NCBI GenBank assembly: GCA_039192165.1
Contig: JBCCXD010000011.1
Location: forward strand, 1 to 64,000
Origin: Dinoroseobacter sp039192165
GTDB taxonomy: Bacteria; Pseudomonadota; Alphaproteobacteria; Rhodobacterales; Rhodobacteraceae
Direction: 5' to 3'
DNA: 64,000 bases
Part shown: positions 17,862-26,457 of the stretch, piece by piece
How the letters are laid out: the number at the start of each line of letters is the position of its first letter
Numbering within the stretch: position 1 is the first letter of the stretch
The notes under the pieces: generated by a model
Told to the model about the DNA's origin: nothing
Seen by the model: only the letters and a program-made list of their open reading frames with translations
The model's database searches: none
Program-made: the position numbers and the translations under genes

Positions 17862-18060
17862 ACGCTTAATCCTTGTGCATGCGTCTGCGCTATAGAGTTT
17901 CCGGTGCAGCGGCAACCGATGCAAAACCGCAGGGCTTTAGAAAACACCGACTGCCTATTTTTTGTGCAACATACCCTTGGATTAGGCTTCTCGATTGCAC
18001 CTTTTGCGGACGACTTTTAGGAAAAGGCGGAGTTGACCGCATTGCAGGACCAGAGATTCA

Positions 18061-19218
18061 ATGACTTCGCCCGCTTCCGCCTCGGTCACCGCTATTATCG
18101 TTGCCGCGGGACGCGGAACCCGGGCTGGAGGGACGCTCCCGAAGCAATGGCGTCCACTTGCCGGCCGCCGTGTACTGGACTGGACACTTTCCGTTTTCGA
18201 CCGGGTGCCTGAGGTCACGTCGCTGGTTGTCGTGCTGCACCCCGATGACATGCTGCTTGCCGATACTTTGGCAGCGCAAAAGCCCCTTGAGTGCGTTGCC
18301 GGCGGCGCCACGCGGGACGCCTCTGTCCGGGCCGCACTCGCAAGCGTGCCCCAAGCCGTTGACACCGTTCTGATCCACGATGCCGCACGGCCCTGCGTCA
18401 GCGCGGCGCTGATTGCCACTGTCATCGCCGCGGCGCGGACATCGGGCGCTGCTGCACCGGCCCTTCCCGTCACGGATGCGCTCTGGACAGGCACGGACGG
18501 GTTTGTCACAGGCATGCAGGACCGGGAGGGGCTCTACCGCGCGCAAACGCCACAAGGGTTTGACCGGGCCTTGATCGCGGCAGCGCACGCGCAACATCCG
18601 GGCGGCGCGGCCGATGATGTCGAAGTTGCCCGAACGGCGGGCCACCCGGTAACGATCGTGCCGGGTGAAACACGCAATCTCAAGATCACATATGCGCAGG
18701 ATTTCGAACGGGCAGAAATCTTGCTAGGACATGGCGCTATGGATATCCGCACAGGCAATGGCTACGACGTGCACCGCTTCGGACCGGGCGATTTTGTTAT
18801 GCTTTGCGGCGTTCCGATCCCGCACGACCGCGCCCTGCAAGGCCACTCTGACGCTGATGTGGGCATGCACGCTGTAACCGATGCTGTTTACGGGGCATTG
18901 GGCGATGGCGACATCGGTCAACACTTCCCACCGTCCGACCCGCGCTGGAAAGGAGCGGCGTCCGAGGTCTTCCTGCGCCATGCAGTCGAACTGGCGCAGT
19001 CACGCGGATTCAACATCACTCATATGGATTGTACTCTGGTGTGCGAGCACCCGAAGATAGGCCCGCATCACGCTGCGATGAAACAAAAAATGTCTGATCT
19101 TATGGGCCTGAAGCCGGATCAGGTCAGCGTTAAAGCAACAACATCTGAACGCCTTGGGTTCACAGGCCGAAAGGAAGGAATTGCCGCGCTTGCAACGGTG
19201 ACGCTGGTGCGCCTATGA
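18061..19218 (+). CDS. ispDF: Bifunctional IspD/IspF of the MEP isoprenoid pathway
   Basis: 385 residues joining two enzymes. The IspD cytidylyltransferase (about 1-225) shows VTAIIVAAGRGTR, LPKQWRPLAG, HDAARPCVS and TYAQDFERAE. The IspF MECDP synthase (about 228-385) shows GYDVHRF, LQGHSDADV with metal-binding Asp and His, GDIGQHFPPSD and TTSERLGFTGR. Fusion of these two steps is common in alphaproteobacteria. The stop overlaps the pgpA ATG. It is divergent from dusB across a 199-base gap. Confidence 0.97.
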   Translation: MTSPASASVTAIIVAAGRGTRAGGTLPKQWRPLAGRRVLDWTLSVFDRVPEVTSLVVVLHPDDMLLADTLAAQKPLECVAGGATRDASVRAALASVPQAVDTVLIHDAARPCVSAALIATVIAAARTSGAAAPALPVTDALWTGTDGFVTGMQDREGLYRAQTPQGFDRALIAAAHAQHPGGAADDVEVARTAGHPVTIVPGETRNLKITYAQDFERAEILLGHGAMDIRTGNGYDVHRFGPGDFVMLCGVPIPHDRALQGHSDADVGMHAVTDAVYGALGDGDIGQHFPPSDPRWKGAASEVFLRHAVELAQSRGFNITHMDCTLVCEHPKIGPHHAAMKQKMSDLMGLKPDQVSVKATTSERLGFTGRKEGIAALATVTLVRL

Positions 19219-19703
19219 GCCGCCTGATTGCGACCTTCTTCGGCGCGGGGCTACTACGCCCAGCACCCGGCACCTGGGGCTCGCTCGCGGCCTTGCCCGT
19301 GTTCTGGCTATTGCATGTCTCAGGAGGCTTCGCCCTTGTGCTGGTCGCCACAGGACTTGTCTTTGCGCTCGGCGTCTGGGCCACACATGTGGAAACCGCC
19401 GGGACTGATGACCACGACCCCTCCGAAATAGTGATTGACGAAGTTGCGGGGCAGTGGGTCGCGCTCTGGCCGGTTTCTCTCGGAGCGCAAATGACTGGCG
19501 CAAGCATCCTTGCGCTTTATCCTGGCTGGATCGCGGCCTTTGTGTTTTTCAGAGCGTTCGACATTTGGAAGCCTGGCCCCGTGGGCTGGGCGGACAGACG
19601 TCATGATCCTTTGGGCGTGATGCTTGACGATGTTATAGCCGGTGCCCTGGCCGCGATTTGTGTCACTGGACTGGCGGCTCTGGCCCATATGGGGCTTGCA
19701 TGA
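19215..19703 (+). CDS. pgpA: Phosphatidylglycerophosphatase A
   Basis: 162 residues with the PgpA signature: an N-terminal GAGLLRPAPGTWGSLAAL, then DPSEIVIDEVAGQWVAL with the acidic metal-binding cluster, then FRAFDIWKPGPVGWADRR and GVMLDDVIAG. It dephosphorylates phosphatidylglycerol phosphate in the inner membrane. Three or four hydrophobic stretches are visible. Both ends are coupled by ATGA overlaps, to ispDF and pncC. Confidence 0.94.
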   Translation: MSRLIATFFGAGLLRPAPGTWGSLAALPVFWLLHVSGGFALVLVATGLVFALGVWATHVETAGTDDHDPSEIVIDEVAGQWVALWPVSLGAQMTGASILALYPGWIAAFVFFRAFDIWKPGPVGWADRRHDPLGVMLDDVIAGALAAICVTGLAALAHMGLA

Positions 19704-20179
19704 CCACTCTGGCGGAAACACTGCTCGATCTTTGTACAGCTCGCAACTTACAGGTGGCGACAGCGGAAAGCTGTACAGGTGGCTTGGTGGCCGCCGCGAT
19801 CACGGACGTTGCCGGATCCTCGAATATCTTCGAGCGCGGTATCGTGACCTACTCAAACGGAGCAAAAGTTGAACTTTTGGGGGTAAGTGCGGATACACTG
19901 CGCGCCCATGGCGCGGTGTCAGAACCCGTTGCACAAGAAATGGCGGATGGCGCACTCCGCCGTTCAGGTGCCGATATCGCGGTCTCTGTAACCGGGATCG
20001 CTGGTCCTGGCGGCTCGGATTTCAAGCCCGAAGGACGCGTGTGCTTTGGCATTGCAATGCAAGAACAGGACACGCTGACAGAAACTGTTGAGTTTGGGCC
20101 CATTGGCCGTGAACACGTGCGAAAAAGATCGCGCGATCATGCCCTCAAGCGTCTCATTGAGGCTGCGGAACGCCGTTAG
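19700..20179 (+). CDS. pncC: Nicotinamide-nucleotide amidohydrolase PncC (CinA C-terminal family)
   Basis: 159 residues, a stand-alone CinA C-terminal domain: VATAESCTGGLVAAAIT, GIVTYSNGAKVELLGV, SVTGIAGPGGSDFKPEGRVCFGIA. It recycles pyridine nucleotides by deamidating NMN. The start at 19700 is chosen because it overlaps the pgpA stop; a more upstream ATG at 19658 would run inside pgpA. Its stop overlaps that of the convergent ratA by four bases. Confidence 0.92.
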   Translation: MTTLAETLLDLCTARNLQVATAESCTGGLVAAAITDVAGSSNIFERGIVTYSNGAKVELLGVSADTLRAHGAVSEPVAQEMADGALRRSGADIAVSVTGIAGPGGSDFKPEGRVCFGIAMQEQDTLTETVEFGPIGREHVRKRSRDHALKRLIEAAERR

Positions 20180-20643
20180 GCGAGGCTCGCAGTCTGGGCT
20201 CCATAAAGCGCGTTAGCTCGGCTTTCAAACGCGCGTACGATCCGCTGCATTGCCTCGTTGAAAACTACTCCTATTACACTCTGCAGAACTTTGTTTTTGA
20301 ACTCAAAATTCGTTTTGAATTCAACTTTGCAGCCGCCGGCTTCGAGATCAGTGAAGCGCCACACTGAGTGCATGTATTTGAACGGCCCGTCGAGATACTC
20401 GGTCTCGATCGTGTGGTCGTCTTTCTGGAGTTGGACCCGGCTTCCGAACTTTTCGCGAAAGACCTTAAACGAGATCACAAGATCCGCGAGCATCTCCGCG
20501 CCCCTGCTCGTTTGTGTCGTCGAGCGTATACGCGCCGCGGCGCACCAGGGCAGAAACTGCGGGTAAGCTCCGACATCCGCAACAAGATCGTACATTTGCT
20601 GGGCGGTGTAAGGCAGCGTGCGGGTTTCAGAGTGTTGTGGCAT
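20176..20643 (-). CDS. RatA/COQ10-type ubiquinone-binding START-domain protein
   Basis: 155 residues with the polyketide-cyclase/START pattern: TRTLPYTAQQMYDLVADVGAYPQFLPWCAAARI, DGPFKYMHSVWRF, and GVVFNEAMQRIVRAFESRA at the end. Members include mitochondrial COQ10, which binds ubiquinone, and E. coli RatA, reported as a ribosome-association toxin. In this setting a quinone-handling role is more likely. The frame stays open far upstream antisense to hpt, but MPQHSETRTLPYT is the natural start. It diverges from hpt. Confidence 0.88.
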   Translation of the reverse strand: MPQHSETRTLPYTAQQMYDLVADVGAYPQFLPWCAAARIRSTTQTSRGAEMLADLVISFKVFREKFGSRVQLQKDDHTIETEYLDGPFKYMHSVWRFTDLEAGGCKVEFKTNFEFKNKVLQSVIGVVFNEAMQRIVRAFESRANALYGAQTASLA

Positions 20644-20659
20644 GATTTCCGGTTTTAAC

Positions 20660-20687
20660 GTGACAGTGGAACCGGATTTCGTAGAGT
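20660..20687 (+). promoter_or_regulatory. Promoter of hpt
   Basis: GTGACA (20660-20665), 16-base spacer, TAGAGT (20682-20687). The start site would fall near 20694, which rules out the ATG at 20686 and supports the hpt start at 20713. Confidence 0.5.
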
Positions 20688-20712
20688 GGCGCGGAAAATT
20701 CAAGAGGGCAGG

Positions 20713-21249
20713 ATGAAGCACGATCACTATGTCATCGATAAAATGATTTCTGCCAAGGCGATTGCCGCGCGGGTTGAAGCGCTCTCCCGGGAGATAGAGA
20801 CAGTCTATAAGGACACGGACAAGCTGATGGTCGTGGGGCTTTTGCGCGGCTCTTTCGTTTTTATTGCCGACCTTGTTCGAGAGCTGTCTCTGCCGCTGGA
20901 GGTCGACTTTCTTGAGGCGTCCTCCTACGGCGATGCGATGGAAAGCTCGCGTGAGGTCCGAATTCTGAAAGACCTTCGCTCCGAAATAGCCGGTCGAGAT
21001 GTACTTGTGGTGGAAGACCTGGTCGATACGGGATTCACCTTGAGCCATGTCACGAAGCTGCTTCAATCGCGAGAACCCCGTCGGCTGGAGACGATATGCC
21101 TGCTTGATAAGCCCTCCCGGCGGGAGGTTGATGTGAAAGCGTCTTGGACCGGTTTCGAAATCCCGGATGAATTTGTGGTGGGGTACGGCATTGACTATGC
21201 GCAACGCAATCGCAACCTGCCCTATATCGGCAAAGTGCGCATGCTATGA
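20713..21249 (+). CDS. hpt: Hypoxanthine phosphoribosyltransferase
   Basis: 178 residues, MKHDHYVIDKMISAKAIAAR onwards, behind GAGGGCAGG. The PRPP-binding loop VLVVEDLVDTGFTL, the flexible-loop region EASSYGDAMESS, and LLDKPSRR/VGYGIDYAQRNRNLPYIG are typical of bacterial Hpt. It salvages hypoxanthine or guanine to IMP or GMP. Its stop overlaps the ATG of the next small gene (ATGA). Confidence 0.94.
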   Translation: MKHDHYVIDKMISAKAIAARVEALSREIETVYKDTDKLMVVGLLRGSFVFIADLVRELSLPLEVDFLEASSYGDAMESSREVRILKDLRSEIAGRDVLVVEDLVDTGFTLSHVTKLLQSREPRRLETICLLDKPSRREVDVKASWTGFEIPDEFVVGYGIDYAQRNRNLPYIGKVRML

Positions 21250-21431
21250 ACTGGACCTGGCTTTTGCGCATGTCTCACTGGGCGCGTAAACCGCCGTCGG
21301 AGGCGCGCGTGAAGTATATTTTGCTGATTGTAGGTCTCTGTTTGGCGCTTTGGGGAATCGAACAAGTGTTCGGCTGGCCGGATGCGCTGACCCCTAATCA
21401 GGTCCGGCCACGTCCCTTGGGGGTGAACTGA
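21246..21431 (+). CDS. Small single-span membrane protein coupled to hpt
   Basis: 61 residues with a positively charged start (RMSHWARKPPSEARVK), one hydrophobic helix (ILLIVGLCLALWGIEQVFGW) and a proline-rich tail. The ATG overlaps the hpt stop, which is the main reason to accept it as a gene. No family is recognised. Homologues downstream of hpt in related genomes would confirm it. Confidence 0.55.
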   Translation: MNWTWLLRMSHWARKPPSEARVKYILLIVGLCLALWGIEQVFGWPDALTPNQVRPRPLGVN

Positions 21432-21434
21432 CAG

Positions 21435-21944
21435 TCAGATCCGTGATTTGCGCAGCGACCTTGGATCGACGCTTCGCGCGGCCTTAAGATCCATCAGCGG
21501 CACGCGGCGCATACGGCGCGGAGATATAAGGCCCAAGCCCCCTGCCGCGAGGATTCCAAGCGTGGTTAACATTCCGATACCGCCTGAAATCAAACTCGGC
21601 ACGTATGCTGTCTGGTCAAGGTTCAAAGCCGGAATGACATCAGCGGATCCAGACACAAGTGCAATAGCAAGCCCGATAACTGCGGCAATGGCAATTGTTG
21701 CTGAGACTGCATCGTCAACAACGCGGACCCAGTAAGGCGTGGTAGATGGCAACAAAAACAGCGTGCCGCAGAACATTCCAAGGATCGTAGCGAAGTAAGG
21801 GATCAGCTCGGCTTGAGGAACGAATGCAAGCTCCAGTTTCAGGATTATGTAGGCGTATGAGATGGCCAGCGCGAACGCTCCGAGGCCAAACGCTCTGTAG
21901 ACAGACCAGAGCGTCCATTTCAGAACCAATGTGATCGCCTTCAT
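21435..21944 (-). CDS. Conserved multi-span membrane protein, unknown function
   Basis: 169 residues from MKAITLVLKWTLW. About four hydrophobic helices are visible (near 15-40, 48-66, 75-98 and 120-138), then a basic C-terminus with PRRMRRVPLMDL and RSLRKSRI that should face the cytoplasm. A further TTG-initiated extension of 13 residues is possible but lacks a good ribosome-binding site. It is convergent with the hpt operon (3-base gap) and lies downstream of lipA. Confidence 0.6.
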   Translation of the reverse strand: MKAITLVLKWTLWSVYRAFGLGAFALAISYAYIILKLELAFVPQAELIPYFATILGMFCGTLFLLPSTTPYWVRVVDDAVSATIAIAAVIGLAIALVSGSADVIPALNLDQTAYVPSLISGGIGMLTTLGILAAGGLGLISPRRMRRVPLMDLKAARSVDPRSLRKSRI

Positions 21945-22035
21945 CCGAGACGCTCCGAAAACCAACAACAAATTGGGCCGCAACGATGCTCGCAGATTTC
22001 GGCGATTCTATGGCAAAGGTGTCATCTTGTGGAGA

Positions 22036-22986
22036 TTAACGCGCGCTTAGTTTCTCGAGACGTGCCGCGCGCAATCGCGCGAAATCATCGCCCGCATGGT
22101 AGCTGGAACGGGTGAGCGGCGTTGCCGACACCATAAGGAAGCCCTTTCCATAAGCGGTTTTTTCGTAGGACTTGAACTCTTCTGGTGTGACGAAGCGGTC
22201 AACCGCATGGTGCTTTGGTGTTGGCTGAAGATATTGGCCAATCGTCAGAAAATCGACGTCCGCCGCACGCATATCGTCCATGACCTGTGAAACGGACTGC
22301 CGGCTCTCCCCAAGTCCCACCATAATGCCGGACTTGGTGAAAATTGACGGGTCCAGTTCCTTAACCCGCTGCAGCAGCCGCAAACTGTGAAAATATCGCG
22401 CACCGGGACGCACTTGCGGGTACAGCCCTGGTACGGTTTCGAGGTTGTGGTTGAACACGTCCGGTTTCGCGTCAACCACTCGTTCCAACGCTTCGGGCTC
22501 ACATTTCAGGAAATCGGGTGTCAGAATCTCGATCGTCGTGCTGGGCGCGCGTTTGCGCACTGCACGAATGGTCATGGCGAAATGCTCCGCGCCGCCATCC
22601 TTCAGATCGTCCCGGTCGACCGAGGTGATCACAACATGATTGAGCCCCAGCTTCTGAACAGCGTCGGCGACGCGTCCGGGCTCGAACACATCAAGCGTAT
22701 CGGGACGGCCGGTTGCCACATTGCAAAAAGTGCAACCCCGCGTGCAGATTTCGCCCATGATCATCATGGTGGCGTGGCCCTGGCTCCAACATTCGCCGAC
22801 ATTCGGACAGCCTGCTTCTTCGCAAACCGTCACGAGGTTGTTCTTGCGCATGATCTCTCGGGTTTGCATGAAACCCTCACCACCAGGTGCTTTTACCCGT
22901 ATCCAGCTTGGCTTTCGTGGCTGAGCGTTGTCTTTCCGGTGTGCTTTTTCCGGATGGCGCTCTTCAGGGATCGTCAGGTCACGCAT
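22036..22986 (-). CDS. lipA: Lipoyl synthase
   Basis: 316 residues. The auxiliary cluster cysteines C55, C60 and C66 (CEEAGCPNVGEC) and the radical-SAM cysteines C81, C85 and C88 (CTRGCTFC) are present, as is the C-terminal RSSYHAG serine that ligates the auxiliary cluster. LipA inserts two sulphurs into octanoyl chains on 2-oxoacid dehydrogenases and the glycine-cleavage H protein. An AAGGAG site lies seven bases before the ATG, abutting a hairpin. Confidence 0.97.
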   Translation of the reverse strand: MRDLTIPEERHPEKAHRKDNAQPRKPSWIRVKAPGGEGFMQTREIMRKNNLVTVCEEAGCPNVGECWSQGHATMMIMGEICTRGCTFCNVATGRPDTLDVFEPGRVADAVQKLGLNHVVITSVDRDDLKDGGAEHFAMTIRAVRKRAPSTTIEILTPDFLKCEPEALERVVDAKPDVFNHNLETVPGLYPQVRPGARYFHSLRLLQRVKELDPSIFTKSGIMVGLGESRQSVSQVMDDMRAADVDFLTIGQYLQPTPKHHAVDRFVTPEEFKSYEKTAYGKGFLMVSATPLTRSSYHAGDDFARLRAARLEKLSAR

Positions 22987-22999
22987 AACACGGCTCCTT

Positions 23000-23019
23000 G
23001 GTCTATGCCTAAGTAGACC
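23000..23019 (-). promoter_or_regulatory. Hairpin abutting the lipA ribosome-binding site
   Basis: GGTCTA (23000-23005) pairs with TAGACC (23014-23019) around an 8-base loop. On the lipA transcript the stem ends exactly where the AAGGAG site (22994-22999) begins. It may position or modulate ribosome entry. No known riboswitch consensus is recognised. Confidence 0.35.
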
Positions 23020-23137
23020 GAACCTCGAAAAAACGAAACCTTTCTCAACGCATAGCTGCCATGAGTCGCATGACCGTCCGGACGGACTGGTTTAGCATAT
23101 CACTGTGAATTCCCGGCCAACCCAATCAGGTACGAAC

Positions 23138-24262
23138 TTAACCGATACGACCACCGCCCTGCGAATGAACCTGCTCATAGTGTTGCGCCAGCCGGTCAAG
23201 TGCGATGCGAAGCACAATCTTGCCGGATCGCGCCGACCAGCCGAGCCGCTTTTCCGCCGTCTCCAACCCTTCGAGAAAGCAGCAACACCGTAGCACCACA
23301 TCGCCAAGACCCGGCCCCAAAGATGCAAGGGCTGCATTCACCCGGTCTCGTGCATTACCAGAGCCGCCGCAAAAGCCGGCCTGAGCCCCACCGCCGGTTG
23401 CTCCAGTCAGGAATCTCTCCCAATTCTGGGTGACTTTTGGTCCCATCTGGGCCAGCTCGAAATCCTCGCGCAAACGTTCTCCGGCCCGCACCATCTCGTC
23501 TTTCAGAAACCGCTCCCCGGTTTTGTCGCGGCGGCGCGCCAGTTGCGAAAGCGGGCTCTCCGCAAGATTGTAGCGCATTCGGCGCCGAGCCGTATCACCG
23601 GGTTCATCGCCGGAAACTTCCCGCTGGCCCCACTCCCTGTGCTGCTCGGCAAATGCCGAAAGTGCTTCTGAGTTTGTCCCGGTCTTGCGCTGGGCGTCCG
23701 CAGTCAGAAGCCTTTTGAGTGCCGCTCGCCCGGCATGTGTGATTTCGTATTGGGCGACCTTCCCGCCGCGGAACCGGCGAATCCAGTCTTGCAAAACGAA
23801 TGCCTGCGCGATGTTGCGGTCAACGACCGCAATACGCCGAGGCGCATCGTCGACATTGCGCAGCACCACGGCCTTTTCCATGTCCGAAGAGACCGCAAGG
23901 AATGCGTCGGTTTCGCACAAGCGACGCAGAATGCGGCGGGCCTCTCGTTCAATCAAATCAGTTTGTGTTTTCTGAAGGCTTCGGGGGTGCGCGCTCATGT
24001 CTATTAAATCCTGTGCGTTGGAGACAGAAACAGGAACAGTCAGCGCTTCGAGTGCTTCATCCAGCAGGGTGTCATCCCGACGGTTTTCCAGTTTTCGGAT
24101 CTGACGCAAGACAGTTGAGGCCGCGCAACCGGCTTCTTTGGCGACGCTTCGGATCGACACCCCATCGCGGGTATGTACCACGTAATTCCTGGCTGCATTC
24201 GGGAGCCAGTCGGGCAGATTTTCGCAATCGGCGCGTACAAAAAAACTGGTTACTTCAGGCAT
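23138..24262 (-). CDS. DUF6456-domain protein with N-terminal helix-turn-helix
   Basis: 374 residues. A helix-turn-helix is visible near residues 36-58 (VSIRSVAKEAGCAASTVLRQIRKLE). A second winged-helix-like part around 100-190 (RRILRRLCETDAFLAV, YEITHAGRAALKRLL) precedes the C-terminal DUF6456 region (ESPLSQLARRRDKTGERFL, RLREDFELAQMGPKVTQNWERF, LDRLAQHYEQ). It is probably a DNA-binding regulator; the ligand or target is unknown. It is divergent from the DUF6477 gene at 24455, an arrangement I associate with Rhodobacteraceae. Confidence 0.8.
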   Translation of the reverse strand: MPEVTSFFVRADCENLPDWLPNAARNYVVHTRDGVSIRSVAKEAGCAASTVLRQIRKLENRRDDTLLDEALEALTVPVSVSNAQDLIDMSAHPRSLQKTQTDLIEREARRILRRLCETDAFLAVSSDMEKAVVLRNVDDAPRRIAVVDRNIAQAFVLQDWIRRFRGGKVAQYEITHAGRAALKRLLTADAQRKTGTNSEALSAFAEQHREWGQREVSGDEPGDTARRRMRYNLAESPLSQLARRRDKTGERFLKDEMVRAGERLREDFELAQMGPKVTQNWERFLTGATGGGAQAGFCGGSGNARDRVNAALASLGPGLGDVVLRCCCFLEGLETAEKRLGWSARSGKIVLRIALDRLAQHYEQVHSQGGGRIG

Positions 24263-24454
24263 ACTGTCCTCACACTACTGGATGTTTGTACAACCTTGGG
24301 TTGAGTTGGTTACTCGAAGGTTAAACTTCCATAGAGAGGGAAAATTACGCCAATGATTTAAGAACCTTTTGCTGAAGCGAACGCGAGCAAGTCGAACGCG
24401 CAACACACGCATTAGTTGTGCTTGGGTGTGTCTGCACTTTTCATGGAGTTTTCA

Positions 24455-24745
24455 ATGTCTCGTTTGCTCGCTTCTTTAAACTCAATCCGTCGCCCTCAGA
24501 CCTTGATGCGTGCGGCGCGTTTTGGTCTCAGGGATTATGACCGCCAACGAGACCTTAAACGCCTCACAAAACAACCCAAGGCGCCCTCGCCTCAAAAAGC
24601 GTTGGCAACACTGATCGCCTTGGAAGAAACACAGGAGATAAACAGGAAGGAAGGCTTCGGCACCTACTCCGTCGGACGCCACATTGAAATTCTGGCCGCG
24701 ATTATGGGCGAACTGAGACTACTGCCGGAAAGACATGCAGGATAA
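24455..24745 (+). CDS. DUF6477 family small protein
   Basis: 96 residues starting MSRLLASLNSIRRPQTLMRAARFGL behind GGAG. The family pattern is visible: a basic start, DYDRQRDLKRL, KALATLIALEETQE, and SVGRHIEILAAIMGELRLL. It is helical and has no signal peptide. Its role is unknown. Its divergent neighbour is a putative DNA-binding DUF6456 protein. Its terminator overlaps the coding end of the convergent mttB-like gene. Confidence 0.8.
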   Translation: MSRLLASLNSIRRPQTLMRAARFGLRDYDRQRDLKRLTKQPKAPSPQKALATLIALEETQEINRKEGFGTYSVGRHIEILAAIMGELRLLPERHAG

Positions 24746-24768
24746 ACGACGAATAATCGCTATGTGGA

Positions 24769-26316
24769 TCACTCAAGGGCGTCCGGTAAGGACGCCTTTT
24801 TTTGTTCTATGTAGCTGCGCAACTCTTCCGAGATTGCCGGATCCAGCTCAGGCGGAGTGTACTGGTCAAGGAGATAGCGCACGCGTTTAGCGGCAAGGGA
24901 TTGCGTGTCATTGCAGCCATCGTCGCGCCATGCCTCGAAGGACTGGTAGTCCAGAATATCGGAACGCCAGAACGCGGTTTCGTAATTGGCTTGGGTGTGG
25001 GCACAACCAAGGTAGTGCCCCCCAGGCCCGACTTCCTGCATCGCGGACATGGCCTGACCGTTTTCATCGATCGCAATCGGCGCGGCGAGTTTATGCAAGG
25101 CACCCAGTTGATCGCTATCCAGTACGAACTTTTCAAGGCTTGCGACGAGGCCGCCCTCCAGCCACCCGCAGGAATGCAGCATGAAATTCACACCTGCCAG
25201 CAGTCCTGCATTCAAGGAATTTGCGCTCTCATATCCCGCTTGAGCGTCAGGCAGTTTCGCACCTGTAAAACCGCCGCCGGATCGATAAGGCAGCCCAAGC
25301 CGCCGGGCAAGCTGCCCCGCGCCCACTGTGATCTGAGCCGTTTCCGGCGTTCCGAATGTCGGAGCGCCGGAATTCATGTCGATTGACGTCACAAACGCCC
25401 CGAAAATGACCGGCGCGCCGGGGCGCACCAACTGGGCATACGCGACACCAGCCAGGACCTCCGCCAGAACCTGTGTCAGAACCCCCGTTGGCGTCACGGG
25501 CGCCATAGCACCGCCGACAATGAAGGGCGATACGATGCAAGCCTGATTGGCACTTGCATAGACCTCAAGCGCGCCCATCATCGCCGCATCAAAAGTGAGT
25601 GGAGAGTTGATGTTGATCAGCGAAGTCATCACCGGACCCGCCGCGACAGTCTCAGCACCGAACAGAATTTCGCACATCTCAACGCTATCGCGCGCGCGGG
25701 AAGGCTCGGTCACAGCCCCCATGAAGGGCTTGTCGCTCAACCGCATATGGGCAAAGAGCATGTCCAGATGCCGCTTATTGACCGCCACATCCGTCGGTTC
25801 GCAAACCGTTCCGCCGGAATGGTGCAGCCAAGGGCTGAGATAGGCCAGCTTCACGAAATCCTCAAAATCCGCCATCGTGGCGTAGCGACGAACTCCATCG
25901 AGATCTCTTACAAACGGGGGGCCGTAAACGGGCGCAAACACGGTACGCTTCCCGCCAATTTCCACAGACCGTTCCGGATTGCGGGCTGTCTGCGTGAATT
26001 GCGCGGGCGCTGTCGCGCAAAGCTGGCGGGCCAACCCGCGCGGAATATGTACGCGGTCGCCCTGGATGTCCGCGCCTGCGTCGCGCCAGCGCTCAAGTGC
26101 CTTGGGATTATCTGAAAAGATCACCCCGATCTCTTCAAGCACCGTTTCTGCGTTGGTCTCGATAATCTCAAGCGCCTCTTCGGACAAAAGCGCGATTTCC
26201 GGGAGACTACGCTGCAAAACGGGGGCCGCCTTTAGCTGGAAGGTGGTGCGCGCAGCCCGCCGGGAGGCGCCGCCCCCGCTCCTGCGCCGTCGCTCGGGTC
26301 TGACGTGATCCTGCAT
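24769..26316 (-). CDS. MttB-family (trimethylamine methyltransferase-like) corrinoid methyltransferase, non-pyrrolysine type
   Basis: 515 residues from ATG 26314-26316 behind AAGGAGGGG; the frame continues upstream only as antisense of guaA. It shows the family core: EIGVIFSDNPKALERWRDAGADI, VFAPVYGPPFVRDLDG, GGTVCEPTD, LININSPLTFD and SCGWLEGGL. No in-frame amber codon is needed, so it belongs to the pyrrolysine-free branch, which includes glycine-betaine and related demethylases. The substrate is unknown. No corrinoid-protein gene is adjacent. The N-terminus is unusually arginine-rich (RPERRRRSGGGASRRAAR). Confidence 0.88.
   Translation of the reverse strand: MQDHVRPERRRRSGGGASRRAARTTFQLKAAPVLQRSLPEIALLSEEALEIIETNAETVLEEIGVIFSDNPKALERWRDAGADIQGDRVHIPRGLARQLCATAPAQFTQTARNPERSVEIGGKRTVFAPVYGPPFVRDLDGVRRYATMADFEDFVKLAYLSPWLHHSGGTVCEPTDVAVNKRHLDMLFAHMRLSDKPFMGAVTEPSRARDSVEMCEILFGAETVAAGPVMTSLININSPLTFDAAMMGALEVYASANQACIVSPFIVGGAMAPVTPTGVLTQVLAEVLAGVAYAQLVRPGAPVIFGAFVTSIDMNSGAPTFGTPETAQITVGAGQLARRLGLPYRSGGGFTGAKLPDAQAGYESANSLNAGLLAGVNFMLHSCGWLEGGLVASLEKFVLDSDQLGALHKLAAPIAIDENGQAMSAMQEVGPGGHYLGCAHTQANYETAFWRSDILDYQSFEAWRDDGCNDTQSLAAKRVRYLLDQYTPPELDPAISEELRSYIEQKKASLPDALE
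24778..24803 (+). terminator. Intrinsic terminator for the DUF6477 gene, inside the mttB-like coding end
   Basis: GGCGTCC (24778-24784), 5-base loop, GGACGCC (24790-24796), then seven T. The hairpin lies within the last codons of the convergent gene that ends at 24769, where it encodes K-K-A-S-L-P-D-A. Confidence 0.85.
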
Positions 26317-26457
26317 GCGCCCCTCCTTGACTGCTCTTTTAGCTCTATCTTTCCCGTTGCTCATAACGCCTGCAGTTTGCGGCGCTTCGGGTGAGAAAAC
26401 GACATGAAGCGCGGGCATCCACTTGCACGCACAGCCCCCCGCTCGTAAACGGGCGCC

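Noticed and set aside
20644..21204. Extension of the ratA frame across hpt
   Set aside because: It is antisense to hpt and lacks START-domain character; the natural N-terminus MPQHSETRTL is at 20643.
23074..23085. CCGTCCGGACGG palindrome upstream of lipA as an operator
   Set aside because: A perfect 12 bp palindrome, but GC-rich palindromes arise often by chance here and no second copy was seen.
24769..26316. Pyrrolysine-containing trimethylamine methyltransferase
   Set aside because: The frame is complete without an internal amber codon, so it belongs to the non-pyrrolysine branch.
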